Assembly: GCA_905221605.1 (NCBI GenBank)
Contig: CAJNDS010002074.1
Span: 314,001-378,000, forward strand
Source of the DNA: Symbiodinium natans
Lineage: Eukaryota; Sar; Dinophyceae; Suessiales; Symbiodiniaceae
Length of the DNA: 64,000 bases
Reading direction: 5' to 3'
Position 1 is the first letter of the stretch, and the number at the start of each line of letters is the position of its first letter. The translations under genes and the position numbers were made by a program. The notes beneath the pieces are model-generated. The model saw only the letters and a program-made list of their open reading frames with translations, was not told the DNA's origin and did not search any database. Below are positions 11,543 to 22,845 of this stretch, piece by piece.

Positions 11543-13262
11543 TTGGACCTCCCCAAGCCAATGGAGCGCTGTCCTTGGCCTTGCTGGTTCTGCAGTTGAC
11601 AGGAACTTTCTTTCTGCACGCTGCGAGGCGTAGCCACCCGAAGGGGCTGTGGGTTCAAGTGAAACAAAAGCTTACTAAAACTGTGGGGTGAAACTGCCGG
11701 TAAGTTCCCCCTCTCATTCCTTGTCCTCGGTTTTGACGTACCGCTACCCTCAACCGAAGTGAGGCCGGAATGTCGTTTTGACCAAGTCGTTGCCATTGGC
11801 TTGAAGACTTTGGCCAAGGCAAATTGCCTGTATGCTTGCACATTCTCTGTGTTGTCTATTCGGGAGGTGATCCATGCCCTCGTTCGTGGAGGCCGCTATC
11901 CCTCAACCGAATGGAGGTCATTCCTGTAGACCCAGATGCTCGTTCTACGAGTCTCATTGCATGTCCTGAGTGCTTCCATCCACACCCCTCAACCGTAGTG
12001 AGGCCGGACATGTCTTCAAACCAGGTCATGGCCCAAGGCTTCATGGACTCTGGTTACGGTGGCTGCCTCTTGATGCACAGGGCATACTTCCTGTGGCTTT
12101 TGCCGGGAGGTGATCCATGCCCTCCGATTCTCAGAGGCCGCTATCCCTCTACCGGCGGGGTGGTCAATCCCCATACATAGACCGTTCCGATTGAGGCCCA
12201 ATTCTGCACTTTCTCGTCATCTCACCTTGACGGATCCATGCCCTCGATTCACACATCTCCAACACGAGCCAAGCAGGAGGAACAGGTGAAGTACCTGCCC
12301 AAACATACCCCTTTTTAGGCTGGAGGACGCTAAGCGACCGAAATCGCCGCTACGCACCGGTGACCCCACGCCACACACCTTCAACAGGTGGCCGGTACAG
12401 GCGCCTGACAGGGGGCCGGGCAAGGTGCCGACTACCAGGTCAAACCCACCCTGCCTGTGAGGATATTATGTACGAGGCCGCTATCCATTGTGAGACTTGA
12501 CATTCTCCAATCCAGCCGTAGCCATTGTTCCAAAGACAGTCGGCTGGCTCTCTTGTTTGCCACCAAAACTCCATACTCTCACTTGGGAGTCGATTACCCT
12601 CAACCGAAGTGAGGCCCACTCTGCAACCACGGGTTAGCTGCATGCTTGGTCCTTGTGGGCATTTCTGAAAGCAGTGACAACGAATCCTTCACGGAGTACG
12701 TCCCGGCTAATCCAGGGTTCTCAGCAGCTCCGGTGTTCTCGCACTTACTAACCGTGCCTTGCTGTTCTCCCCAGAATCGCCCTGGCTTTCTCGCACTTAC
12801 TCACCAGTCGACGTATTCCTCACCACAAAGTTCACTGCCATTGGGACTCGAGGCTTCTCCAGTGCAATGCTGGTACCTGCTCTTTGCTGGCCTCCATGCC
12901 TGGCCAGTTTCCTTTATCCATATTCTGGAGTTTGCTCTTTCCATATCTCACATTCCCTCAGACCTAAGTCGAGGCCGAATGATTGCTTTGTGTGATTGAG
13001 CACTGCTGGGCTGCGGTTGTCTTCTATCAATTGCTCCGACACACCGGCACCGCGGAGTCTATGCTTCAAGCTCTTGACCGCTTTGCACCCAGTAGCATCA
13101 GCCGTCCAAGCTGCATGCAGTGCTTCCAGAGTCTCCAGGACTCAATTCCGGCAGACCATTCATTCCAGTGCCCGGTCTGCCCATTCCATGTCATGCTCGC
13201 AATTATCAGTCCCTCTTGTGCCCATGCGGCATCTTTTCCAGGAACTGCTTGTCATCATTCTT

Positions 13263-13415
13263 CCCTCAGCTGAAGCGAGGCCGGAACTTCATGCACCGTT
13301 CTTCATCAGCGAGGCGTTTTCGCAACCCTTCTGTTGTTCCCTCAGCCGTGGCGAGGCCGAACCATCCATTCCCTTAGCCCGGCGAGGCCGAACCTTTGCT
13401 CCAGCATAGCGAGGC
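13263..13415. repeat. Second hairpin cluster
   Basis: Copies at 13263 (inner pair GCT/AGC) and 13339 (GCC/GGC), plus shortened forms near 13371 and 13400, all run into GAGGCCG(A/G)A. Single copies occur through the whole array, for example 8385, 8625, 9229 and 9590. Confidence 0.7.
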
Positions 13416-13626
13416 CGAAACTGCCCTTGCATAGCCTCACATGGCATCTCCGCTGGTTTCACGGGTTCTGAAAGCATTGTTCTGCGAGGGTATGTTGATC
13501 ACCCTCATTCCGGCAAGCTAAGCCTGCATTCGGGTTTGCCCTCACATGGCCCTTAGTGGCGAGGCTGTGCTCGCAATTCAATCCACTTCCACTTGCCTGG
13601 TTACTGGCCGGCGACATTCCATCACC

Positions 13627-13836
13627 TCAAAGGAGCATCGATTCCTCATCATCTTCCGACAAGGCCAGCATCCTTCTCGACACATCAGGGCCATACACCA
13701 TTATCACCAGCCTTCCCAGGTATCTGATTACACGTCCGCTGCCATCAATCATCAGGGATGGGTCTGTGGGATCGACATAGAAATCGATGTTCCAAAGTCT
13801 CGCATCTTCACAGCATCGGAAGTTCCGGAGCTGCAA
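13627..13836 (-). pseudogene. Second captured ORF fragment
   Basis: A 69-codon minus-strand frame with plausible protein composition (FYVDPTDPSLMIDG, GRLVIMVYGPDVSRR) lies in the unique right part of unit 5, ending 18 bp before the module of unit 6. Like the fragment in unit 4 it directly abuts the module. Function is unknown. Confidence 0.35.
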
Positions 13837-13853
13837 GTGGAGGTTAGCTGCAT

Positions 13854-15979
13854 GACAGGAACTTTCGTCTGCACGCTGCGAGGCGTAGCCACCCGAAGGG
13901 GCCGTTGGTCAAGGTGAAACTAAACTAAAAATTACCTCGCTTGAGGTGTTGCGTTCTCAGCTAGGCCCTCTCTCAGCTGCAACCCTCAGCACTCGCGAGG
14001 CCGAACTTTGCCTTCCGCATGCATTGCTGTTGAGGCACTTGTTGTGGCATCAGCCTCCGTAAGTTTGGCAATCCCCACTCAGCACTGGATGTTCTGTTCG
14101 AGGCATATTTCCTCAGCGCATGCGAGGCCGCAAAGTGAAACACGTGAGGTATGAAAAACTGCTACTCCAGGTTCGTCTGCAGCTCCGGCTTTCTCGCACT
14201 TACTAACCGTGCCTTGCAGCCTCCCCCAAAGTAGCGTCACCCTGGCTTTCTCGCTCTTACTCACCAGTTGACCAATAATGCATCTCACGCGGTTGCTTCA
14301 TGGTAAACTGCAGCTCGAGGTCCCGGCGTTCTCGCTCTTACTAACCCGGACCGACACTGCAGAGAAGCATTGACTGTTGTTCCCTCATCGGAGGCGAGGC
14401 CGAACAACCATTCCGCTGCATCAGCGCAGCCAGGCCCTCAGCTCCTCACTGAGCCAGGGCTCTCTTTAGACAGAGTTCCCTTGCTGGCAAGCCCTCTATC
14501 TCTATGTGACCCCCGCGGTGCCACGTATAAGCAGCTGCACCGCGTGTCTTAGGACCACAGTTTTCATTCGGATTTGTTGTTGTAGGCCTTCCAGTGCTTG
14601 AGGCCGAATCCAAACACCACATCTCACGTCACAAGGCTGGCAATTTGGCTCCAACATCTGAAGATAGTAACACATACTCTGCGTGGCGTCCGCGTGAGCT
14701 AGCCTGTCCTTTCTTTAGGAGTTCGGCTCCTTTCATCGCTTGTCTTACCACAGGTCTCTTTCGGTGGCCCGTACTCAGCAGCCAGCACATGTACCATCCT
14801 CAGACGCCAGAGCCGCCTTGCCCCAGCAAGTGCCCATACAAACCACTCACCAGATAGTGAGAGCCAACATCTTCAAACAACCTCCAGCGGCCGTGCCGCG
14901 AGGACCTAAACATCTGCAAGGTTCCGCCTTGTCTGTGTGCACGGACAGACCCCAGCCCTTGCAGGAGACGTGGATGTAAACAAAAGCAGGCCTGCCATGT
15001 CCAGCAGGCTGATTACCATTGGTTGCCTTCAGATGGGAAAAGCGCGAAGATCGGGTAACCTCCATCTGAATCCTTTCCGGCCAATACCAACCCTTACAAA
15101 CCCTCAGCACGGAGCGAGGCCGAAGGAGGCTTCTTGGACTATTGGTTTTCCGGGGAGCAGCCACCAACAGCTGCTCTTCAACTTGCACTGCGCCGCACCA
15201 CAGTCCTACTGCAAGTTCTTGGCAACGGTTTCTCAGTAGCACCAGTCAATGAGCTTTACGACACTGATGCCTCTGGTTATTTGTGTCCAGGCAGATCCAC
15301 CAGGGTTGGGCCAAATCTTTTCTACCTGATTCTACCTGCGAAGAAAATCCTGTTGTGCTCAGCTTGCAGATCCCCGAAAACCTGCAAGCTTGGGCTCGAG
15401 CACACCGCAATTGTTCGGGACACTCCTGTCGCCACTGCAAGGATGCCTCTTGCAGTGCGACGTTGGCCTGCACTGTCTGCAGCGTGCCTGGCCGTTTCCC
15501 CCGTGTTTCGGTCTCACCTTCGTTTTCCACACAAGTGAGCGAGGAACCCAAACTCACCTTCAGCACAGCCCTCAATCCAAATGAGGGTCGGTGGGTTTTG
15601 CTCACCCAGAGACAGCAGGAATCTCTGGTGAGCAACAGGCTTGCGTCACCCCTCAAGCAATGCGAGGCTGCAACTCTCACTGTGACCCAGAGCAGACTGT
15701 AGGCCACAAGGTTCCCTCAGCAACGCGAGGACGAAAAGCTTCCCTCTAGCGAAGCGAGGCCGAAAACTGTGCACTCACGCCCTTCGTCGACGGCAGCAGT
15801 TGGCGGGCCGCCGCTCTATGACAGCTTAGCCGGTCAGCCGGCCTACGAGCAAACACAGTTTTGCCCGGGCCTCAAAACGGAACCTACCCTTAGTTACAAG
15901 CCCCAGGGCCAGCCACAACGGCACTAAAGACGCTCTCTACCTGAGCACCCCACCGGGGTTGAGCCGAAACCTTGAGCCA
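13854..15979. repeat. Array unit 6, type A (2126 bp)
   Basis: Full-length type A copy. Its right end reads GAGCCGAAACCTTGAGCCA before the next module, which on the minus strand is a pair of SL-like tails. Confidence 0.85.
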
Positions 15980-18107
15980 GACAGGAACTTTCGTCTGCAC
16001 GCTGCGAGGCGTAGCCACCCGAAGGGGCCGTTGGTCAAGGTGAAACTAAACTAAAAATTACCTCGCTTGAGGTGTTGCGTTCTCAGCTAGGCCCTCTCTC
16101 AGCTGCAACCCTCAGCACTCGCGAGGCCGAACTTTGCCCTCCGCATGCATTGCTGTTGAGGCACTTGTTGTGGCATCAGCCTCCGTAAGTTTGGCAATCC
16201 CCACTCAGCACTGGATGTTCTGTTCGAGGCATATTTCCTCAGCGCATGCGAGGCCGCAAAGTGAAACACGTGAGGTATGAAAAACTGCTACTCCAGGTTC
16301 GTCCGCAGCTCCGGCTTTCTCGCACTTACTAACCGTGCCTTGCAGCCTCCCCCAAAGTAGCGTCACCCTGGCTTTCTCGCTCTTACTCACCAGTTGACCA
16401 ATAATGCATCTCACGCGGTTGCTTCATGGTAAAACTGCAGCTCGAGGTCCCGGCGTTCTCGCTCTTACTAACCCGGACCGACACTGCAGAGAAGCATTGA
16501 CTGTTGTTCCCTCAGCGGAGGCGAGGCCGAACAACCATTCCGCTGCATCAGCGCAGCCAGGCCCTCAGCTCCTCACTGAGCCAGGGCTCTCTTTAGACAG
16601 AGTTCCCCTGCTGGCAAGCCCTCTATCTCTTTGTGACCCCCGCGGTGCCACGTATAAGCAGCTGCACCGCGTGTCTTAGGACCACAGTTTTCATTCGGAT
16701 TTGTTGTTGTAGGCCTTCCAGTGCTTGAGGCCGAATCCAAACACCACATCTCACGTCACAAGGCTGGCAATTTGGCTCCAACATCTGAAGATAGTAACAC
16801 ATACTCTGCGTGGCGTCCGCGTGAGCTAGCCTGTCCTTTCTTTAGGAGTTCGGCTCCTTTCATCGCTTGTCTTACCACAGGTCTCTTTCGGTGGCCCGTA
16901 CTCAGCAGCCAGCACATGTACCATCCTCAGACGCCAGAGCCGCCTTGCCCCAGCAAGTGCCCATACAAACCACTCACCAGATAGTGAGAGCCAACATCTT
17001 CAAACAACCTCCAGCGGCCGTGCCGCGAGGACCTAAACATCTGCAAGGTTCCGCCTTGTCTGTGTGCACGGACAGACCCCAGCCCTTGCAGGAGACGTGG
17101 ATGTAAACAAAAGCAGGCCTGCCATGTCCAGCAGGCTGATTACCATTGGTTGCCTTCAGATGGGAAAAGCGCGAAGATCGGGTAACCTCCATCTGAATCC
17201 TTTCCGGCCAATACCAACCCTTACAAACCCTCAGCACGGAGCGAGGCCGAAGGAGGCTTCTTGGACTATTGGTTTTCCGGGGAGCAGCCACCACCAGCTG
17301 CTCTTCAACTTGCACTGCGCCGCACCACAGTCCTACTGCAAGTTCCTTGGCAACGGTTTCTCAGTAGCACCAGTCAATGAGCTTTACGACACTGATGCCT
17401 CTGGTTATTTATGTCCAGGCAGATCCACCAGGGTTGGGCCAAATCTTTTCTACCTGATTCTACCTGCGAAGAAAATCCTGTTGTGCTCAGCTTGCAGATC
17501 CCCGAAAACCTGCAAGCTTGGGCTCGAGCACACCGCAATTGTTCGGGACACTCCTGTCGCCACTGCAAGGATGCCTCTTGCAGTGCGACGTTGGCCTGCA
17601 CTGTCTGCAGCGTGCCTGGCCGTTTCCCCCCGTGTTTCGGTCTCACCTTCGTTTTCCACACAAGTGAGCGAGGAACCCAAACTCACCTTCAGCACAGCCC
17701 TCAATCCAAATGAGGGTCGGTGGGTTTTGCTCACCCAGAGACAGCAGGAATCTCTGGTGAGCAACAGGCTTGCGTCACCCCTCAAGCAATGCGAGGCTGC
17801 AACTCTCACTGTGACCCAGAGCAGACTGTAGGCCACAAGGTTCCCTCAGCAACGCGAGGACGAAAAGCTTCCCTCTAGCGAAGCGAGGCCGAAAACTGTG
17901 CACTCACGCCCTTCGTCGACGGCAGCAGTTGGCGGGCCGCCGCTCTATGACAGCTTAGCCGGTCAGCCGGCCTACGAGCAAACACAGTTTTGCCAGGCCT
18001 CAAAACGGAACCTACCCTTAGTTACAAGCCCCAGGGCCAGCCACAACGGCACTAAAGACGCTCTCTACCTGAGCACCCCACCGGGGTTGAGCCGAAACCT
18101 TGAGCCA
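15980..18107. repeat. Array unit 7, type A (2128 bp)
   Basis: Full-length type A copy. It has the longest open frame of the family (17064-17831 plus, 255 codons), but one-base indels in sister copies break that frame. Confidence 0.85.
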
Positions 18108-20236
18108 GACAGGAACTTTCGTCTGCACGCTGCGAGGCGTAGCCACCCGAAGGGGCCGTTGGTCAAGGTGAAACTAAACTAAAAATTACCTCGCTTGAGG
18201 TGTTGCGTTCTCAGCTAGGCCCTCTCTCAGCTGCAACCCTCAGCACTCGCGAGGCCGAACTTTGCCCTCCGCATGCATTGCTGTTGAGGCACTTGTTGTG
18301 GCATCAGCCTCCGTAAGTTTGGCAATCCCCACTCAGCACTGGATGTTCTGTTCGAGGCATATTTCCTCAGCGCATGCGAGGCCGCAAAGTGAAACACGTG
18401 AGGTATGAAAAACTGCTACTCCAGGTTCGTCCGCAGCTCCGGCTTTCTCGCACTTACTAACCGTGCCTTGCAGCCTCCCCCAAAGTAGCGTCACCCTGGC
18501 TTTCTCGCTCTTACTCACCAGTTGACCAATAATGCATCTCACGCGGTTGCTTCATGGTAAAACTGCAGCTCGAGGTCCCGGCGTTCTCGCTCTTACTAAC
18601 CCGGACCGACACTGCAGAGAAGCATTGACTGTTGTTCCCTCAGCGGAGGCGAGGCCGAACAACCATTCCGCTGCATCAGCGCAGCCAGGCCCTCAGCTCC
18701 TCACTGAGCCAGGGCTCTCTTTAGACAGAGTTCCCCTGCTGGCAAGCCCTCTATCTCTTTGTGACCCCCGCGGTGCCACGTATAAGCAGCTGCACCGCGT
18801 GTCTTAGGACCACAGTTTTCATTCGGATTTGTTGTTGTAGGCCTTCCAGTGCTTGAGGCCGAATCCAAACACCACATCTCACGTCACAAGGCTGGCAATT
18901 TGGCTCCAACATCTGAAGATAGTAACACATACTCTGCGTGGCGTCCGCGTGAGCTAGCCTGTCCTTTCTTTAGGAGTTCGGCTCCTTTCATCGCTTGTCT
19001 TACCACAGGTCTCTTTCGGTGGCCCGTACTCAGCAGCCAGCACATGTACCATCCTCAGACGCCAGAGCCGCCTTGCCCCAGCAAGTGCCCATACAAACCA
19101 CTCACCAGATAGTGAGAGCCAACATCTTCAAACAACCTCCAGCGGCCGTGCCGCGAGGACCTAAACATCTGCAAGGTTCCGCCTTGTCTGTGTGCACGGA
19201 CAGACCCCAGCCCTTGCAGGAGACGTGGATGTAAACAAAAGCAGGCCTGCCATGTCCAGCAGGCTGATTACCATTGGTTGCCTTCAGATGGGAAAAGCGC
19301 GAAGATCGGGTAACCTCCATCTGAATCCTTTCCGGCCAATACCAACCCTTACAAACCCTCAGCACGGAGCGAGGCCGAAGGAGGCTTTCTTGGACTATTG
19401 GTTTTCCGGGGAGCAGCCACCAACAGCTGCTCTTCAACTTGCACTGCGCCGCACCACAGTCCTACTGCAAGTTCCTTGGCAACGGTTTCTCAGTAGCACC
19501 AGTCAATGAGCTTTACGACACTGATGCCTCTGGTTATTTGTGTCCAGGCAGATCCACCAGGGTTGGGCCAAATCTTTTCTACCTGATTCTACCTGCGAAG
19601 AAAATCCTGTTGTGCTCAGCTTGCAGATCCCCGAAAACCTGCAAGCTTGGGCTCGAGCACACCGCAATTGTTCGGGACACTCCTGTCGCCACTGCAAGGA
19701 TGCCGCTTGCAGTGCGACGTTGGCCTGCACTGTCTGCAGCGTGCCTGGCCGTTTCCCCCCGTGTTTCGGTCTCACCTTCGTTTTCCACACAAGTGAGCGA
19801 GGAACCCAAACTCACCTTCAGCACAGCCCTCAATCCAAATGAGGGTCGGTGGGTTTTGCTCACCCAGAGACAGCAGGAATCTCTGGTGAGCAACAGGCTT
19901 GCGTCACCCCTCAAGCAATGCGAGGCTGCAACTCTCACTGTGACCCAGAGCAGACTGTAGGCCACAAGGTTCCCTCAGCAACGCGAGGACGAAAAGCTTC
20001 CCTCTAGCGAAGCGAGGCCGAAAACTGTGCACTCACGCCCTTCGTCGACGGCAGCAGTTGGCGGGCCGCCGCTCTATGACAGCTTAGCCGGTCAGCCGGC
20101 CTACGAGCAAACACAGTTTTGCCAGGCCTCAAAACGGAACCTACCCTTAGTTACAAGCCCCAGGGCCAGCCACAACGGCACTAAAGACGCTCTCTACCTG
20201 AGCACCCCACCGGGGTTGAGCCGAAACCTTGAGCCA
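18108..20236. repeat. Array unit 8, type A (2129 bp)
   Basis: Full-length type A copy and the last unit. The module that starts at 20237 diverges after GACAGGAACTTTC into a spacer that leads to the retrotransposon coding region. Confidence 0.85.
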
Positions 20237-20367
20237 GACAGGAACTTTCACACCCCCGCTTGGACTGTGATGCCTCAGAGCCACGCACTTCTTCACAGCT
20301 CGGTGTTTCCAGTGCTTAAACATCTCATCCCAGGCAAAGTCCGAAAGCGAGCACTCCTACTGCCGAC

Positions 20368-22845
20368 CTAAGAAGGTGTTCCTACAAGACCTAACGTGAC
20401 TTTCGCAGCACGCAAAAGAGCTCTACCCAGTTTAGTCGGATAGATACCTGTTTCTTCGACACTACCAAGTGAAACATGCTGATGACTTTTGTCACAGGGC
20501 TTTCCAGAGAAGATTTCACTCCACTCCTCTCGGTTTGTAGCAAAGAACCACCGCTTAAAGACCCCGTCGAAAGCACAACGGTCCACAACCCTTCCAAAGT
20601 TCAGACCAAGGCGCTTCTTTTCTTTCAGATAACTTTCCTCCTTCCAAAGACCACAGTTCTTTGGCCATTCCTGGGTAACCAGGATCTCTTTGCAGCGGTC
20701 CTCCAGAAGTCGTCCTAAAGCTTTCCAAGATGCAACATGCTTCTTGACCTGCTCTCGCCACCGATGTCGAAACTTCGGGCGATGCCAGTTCTTAAAGCGA
20801 TAGCTACATCCAGCGGTACACGGGGAAGCTATGTGGACATAGATCTGGGGCGGTTTCCTACTCAACAGACACAGCAAGACCTCTCCTAGAAACATTTGAG
20901 TACTCTTGCTTAAGAAGTCTTCTTTCTCAGTTATGCCTATATATGCTACTCGGTCACGAGCACACGCTCGGCACAACGCACTGTCCGTTGAACAAAACAC
21001 CTCGATCACAAGCAGAGGAACATATCCCAACGCAAGGTCTCTTGCCACTGGCTCGTACTTCGCCAGGTTTGTCGGGATTTTCTCAAGCTTTTCACATACT
21101 TCTTCAAGTTCTTCCATTCGTTCACGAAGGTGTTCAGGAACTACAAGACCCTGAAGGTCTTCTTCACACACTCTTTCCAGTCCACACGCAACCAGCAAAT
21201 GCTCAAGCAACAACTCCTCAGGAGATTTCGTCAGTCCATCGGCTGGATTCCGTTCTCCACTGATGAAGCTTAGAATCAGCCTTTCCAGGTGGACTAGCTC
21301 TTGAAGATAGCGATGACGAAGCTCCAGGTGCCGAACACGGCGTAACAACCCCGTCATTTTGCTAATCGACAAAGCGGCTTCCGAATCCGAAGCCAGGTGA
21401 ATCGGAAACTCACCGGTCTCTCCTTTGGGCATTCCATACAGGAGCGTTTCCATGAGCAAAGACAAGTACACCGACTCTTTGGCTGCCTCAGTCAGGGCTG
21501 CCAATTCGGCCTCCGCCGAACTCAACGCGGTCACCGACTGTTTCCGCGAGAAAGTTTTGATCATGATGCCATGCCACTTCACGATAGCACCAGACACAGA
21601 GCAAATGTTCCATGACGCATCCACAAAGCCAGAGAGCATGGTTTCCGAAGCGCAGCAAGGATACTCCAACGCTTCTGCCGAAAATCGCTGAAGGTACTCA
21701 GGCAAAGCCATCACCCAGCGAACCACGCGTCTCAAGCAAGCTTCTGCCTGGCTATCTGGGTCACTCTGATACCGGCCCAGAAATCCTACCGGGTAGGACA
21801 AATGCGGCAACGTCAGGCTTGCCCACATCAACTTACCAAGCACACGTCTATAGCGTTCATACGCCTCAGTGCTGATAGGTGTTCCAGCCTCCTTCTTCCG
21901 GTACTCCCTCTCGAGGTTTCCCAGCACTGGTTTCACACCTTTTCCGCTAATGCCAAACTCTTCTCCAAGCGACTTCAAGTACCCCGGCTTCAGGCCAAAG
22001 AACACAGGCCCGTGCTCAGTGGTTCGGGCGATCACTCGACCCAAGAACTCGAGCTGCCCAGTCTTGCCAGGTTCTAGAAGCCCTGTCTGCTTCATTTTAT
22101 AGATCTTCGCTAGCTTAGCGTACAGATCCTTGGCAACTGGCGGATTCTGGGAAAAGATGATGAGATCGTCAACATACACTAACACCAAGGTCAGCGCACC
22201 ATCCTTCTCAAGCCGGTGATGCACAGTAGGGTCGGCAGTCTCACCAAACCCAAACTGCTTACGCAGCGTGCTTGTAAACTCTAGGTACCAGCTCAGTGGT
22301 CCTACTCTCAAGCCATTCATGGCTTTGTGTAGCTGCGCAAACAGCGGCTTGTTCTCCTCATCATACATCCCATTCGGAAACCGGATACACTCTACTCCCT
22401 GCACAGGCGCTTGCATGAAGGCAACGCTCACATCTGCTGACAACAAGGTGCCACCTCTGACAGCATGAATAGCAAGGACACCCCTCAAGGCTTCCAAAGA
22501 CGTGGTGGGGGAATATATCCCATCAGCTAGAGGATTGGATCCAAATGCATAGTCTCTCACAACAAGACGAGCACGAACTCGTTCAGGGTTCGTGGCCGAC
22601 GGTTTCGAAGTCAGAACCCACCTAGTCGTATGGATTCTCCGTGTAGCTCGTTTACGGGCCTCAGCTTCTCCTATAATCGTAGCTACACCAAAAGCATCAA
22701 GTTCTGAGAGCTCGAGTCTCATACCTTCTTCAAGATGCTTACGAGGCAAAACCTTGCCAGAAACTTCGCAAACCGCATTGTCCGGGACATGGACCCAAAT
22801 CTTCTTTCCACCAAACTTCATACGGAACCACTCTTTGACATTCAT
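20368..22845 (-). CDS. RT-RNase H ORF with C-terminal methyltransferase-like domain
   Basis: An intact 825-residue frame. RT motifs include a first catalytic Asp at about 138 (LSADVSVAFMQAPV) and YVDD at 224-227. Copia-type RNase H has Asp409 (VDASW), the AEAE segment at 444-447, Asp487 (SDSEAAL) and Asp536 (NPADGLTK). After a linker, residues ~609-825 form a module not usual in copia Pol: VIEVFCSTDS near 613 resembles a class I methyltransferase glycine loop, IASPCTAG near 674 the catalytic PC motif of C5-cytosine enzymes, and EWPKNCGLW near 727 the ENP-type motif. RT would copy element RNA in the nucleus or cytoplasm; the tail might modify DNA or have lost catalysis. The start overlaps the integrase frame by 107 nt in another frame, implying frameshifting or mutation. 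Confidence 0.9.
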   Translation of the reverse strand: MNVKEWFRMKFGGKKIWVHVPDNAVCEVSGKVLPRKHLEEGMRLELSELDAFGVATIIGEAEARKRATRRIHTTRWVLTSKPSATNPERVRARLVVRDYAFGSNPLADGIYSPTTSLEALRGVLAIHAVRGGTLLSADVSVAFMQAPVQGVECIRFPNGMYDEENKPLFAQLHKAMNGLRVGPLSWYLEFTSTLRKQFGFGETADPTVHHRLEKDGALTLVLVYVDDLIIFSQNPPVAKDLYAKLAKIYKMKQTGLLEPGKTGQLEFLGRVIARTTEHGPVFFGLKPGYLKSLGEEFGISGKGVKPVLGNLEREYRKKEAGTPISTEAYERYRRVLGKLMWASLTLPHLSYPVGFLGRYQSDPDSQAEACLRRVVRWVMALPEYLQRFSAEALEYPCCASETMLSGFVDASWNICSVSGAIVKWHGIMIKTFSRKQSVTALSSAEAELAALTEAAKESVYLSLLMETLLYGMPKGETGEFPIHLASDSEAALSISKMTGLLRRVRHLELRHRYLQELVHLERLILSFISGERNPADGLTKSPEELLLEHLLVACGLERVCEEDLQGLVVPEHLRERMEELEEVCEKLEKIPTNLAKYEPVARDLALGYVPLLVIEVFCSTDSALCRACARDRVAYIGITEKEDFLSKSTQMFLGEVLLCLLSRKPPQIYVHIASPCTAGCSYRFKNWHRPKFRHRWREQVKKHVASWKALGRLLEDRCKEILVTQEWPKNCGLWKEESYLKEKKRLGLNFGRVVDRCAFDGVFKRWFFATNREEWSEIFSGKPCDKSHQHVSLGSVEETGIYPTKLGRALLRAAKVTLGLVGTPS

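Larger units (their letters stand above)
10450..11597. repeat. Array unit 4, type C with a gene fragment (1148 bp)
   Basis: Shares only the terminal module with the other units. It holds a five-hairpin cluster (10569-10718) and then a minus-strand reading frame unlike anything else in the array. Confidence 0.75.
11598..13853. repeat. Array unit 5, extended type B (2256 bp)
   Basis: Copy of unit 2 continued by ~600 bp of unique sequence, including a second hairpin cluster (13263-13415) and a minus-strand ORF fragment. Confidence 0.8.
6112..20236. repeat. Head-to-tail array of eight related units
   Basis: Eight blocks each start on the plus strand with a conserved module (GACAGGAACTTTCGTCTGCA ... 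GCGAGGCGTAGCCACCCGAAGGGG) at 6112, 8237, 9888, 10450, 11598, 13854, 15980 and 18108; the first bases of the module recur at 20237. Four are a ~2.13-kb type A unit, one is a truncated A, two are type B and one is type C. Seen on the minus strand, all units share one 3-prime end and differ at their 5-prime ends. Overlapping ORFs on both strands are broken by single-base differences between otherwise near-identical copies, so I call no gene from them. Confidence 0.85.

Noticed and set aside
17064-17831. 255-codon plus ORF in array unit 7
   Set aside because: Single-base indels break the same frame in three sister units that are otherwise near-identical, and no domain is visible.
6112-20236. Possible CRISPR-like array
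   Set aside because: Units are ~2 kb, the shared module is ~50 bp, spacers are themselves repeated and no cas gene is present; the genome is eukaryotic.
6112-20236. Helitron concatemer
   Set aside because: No TC start, no CTRR end with preceding hairpin and no Rep/helicase ORF.
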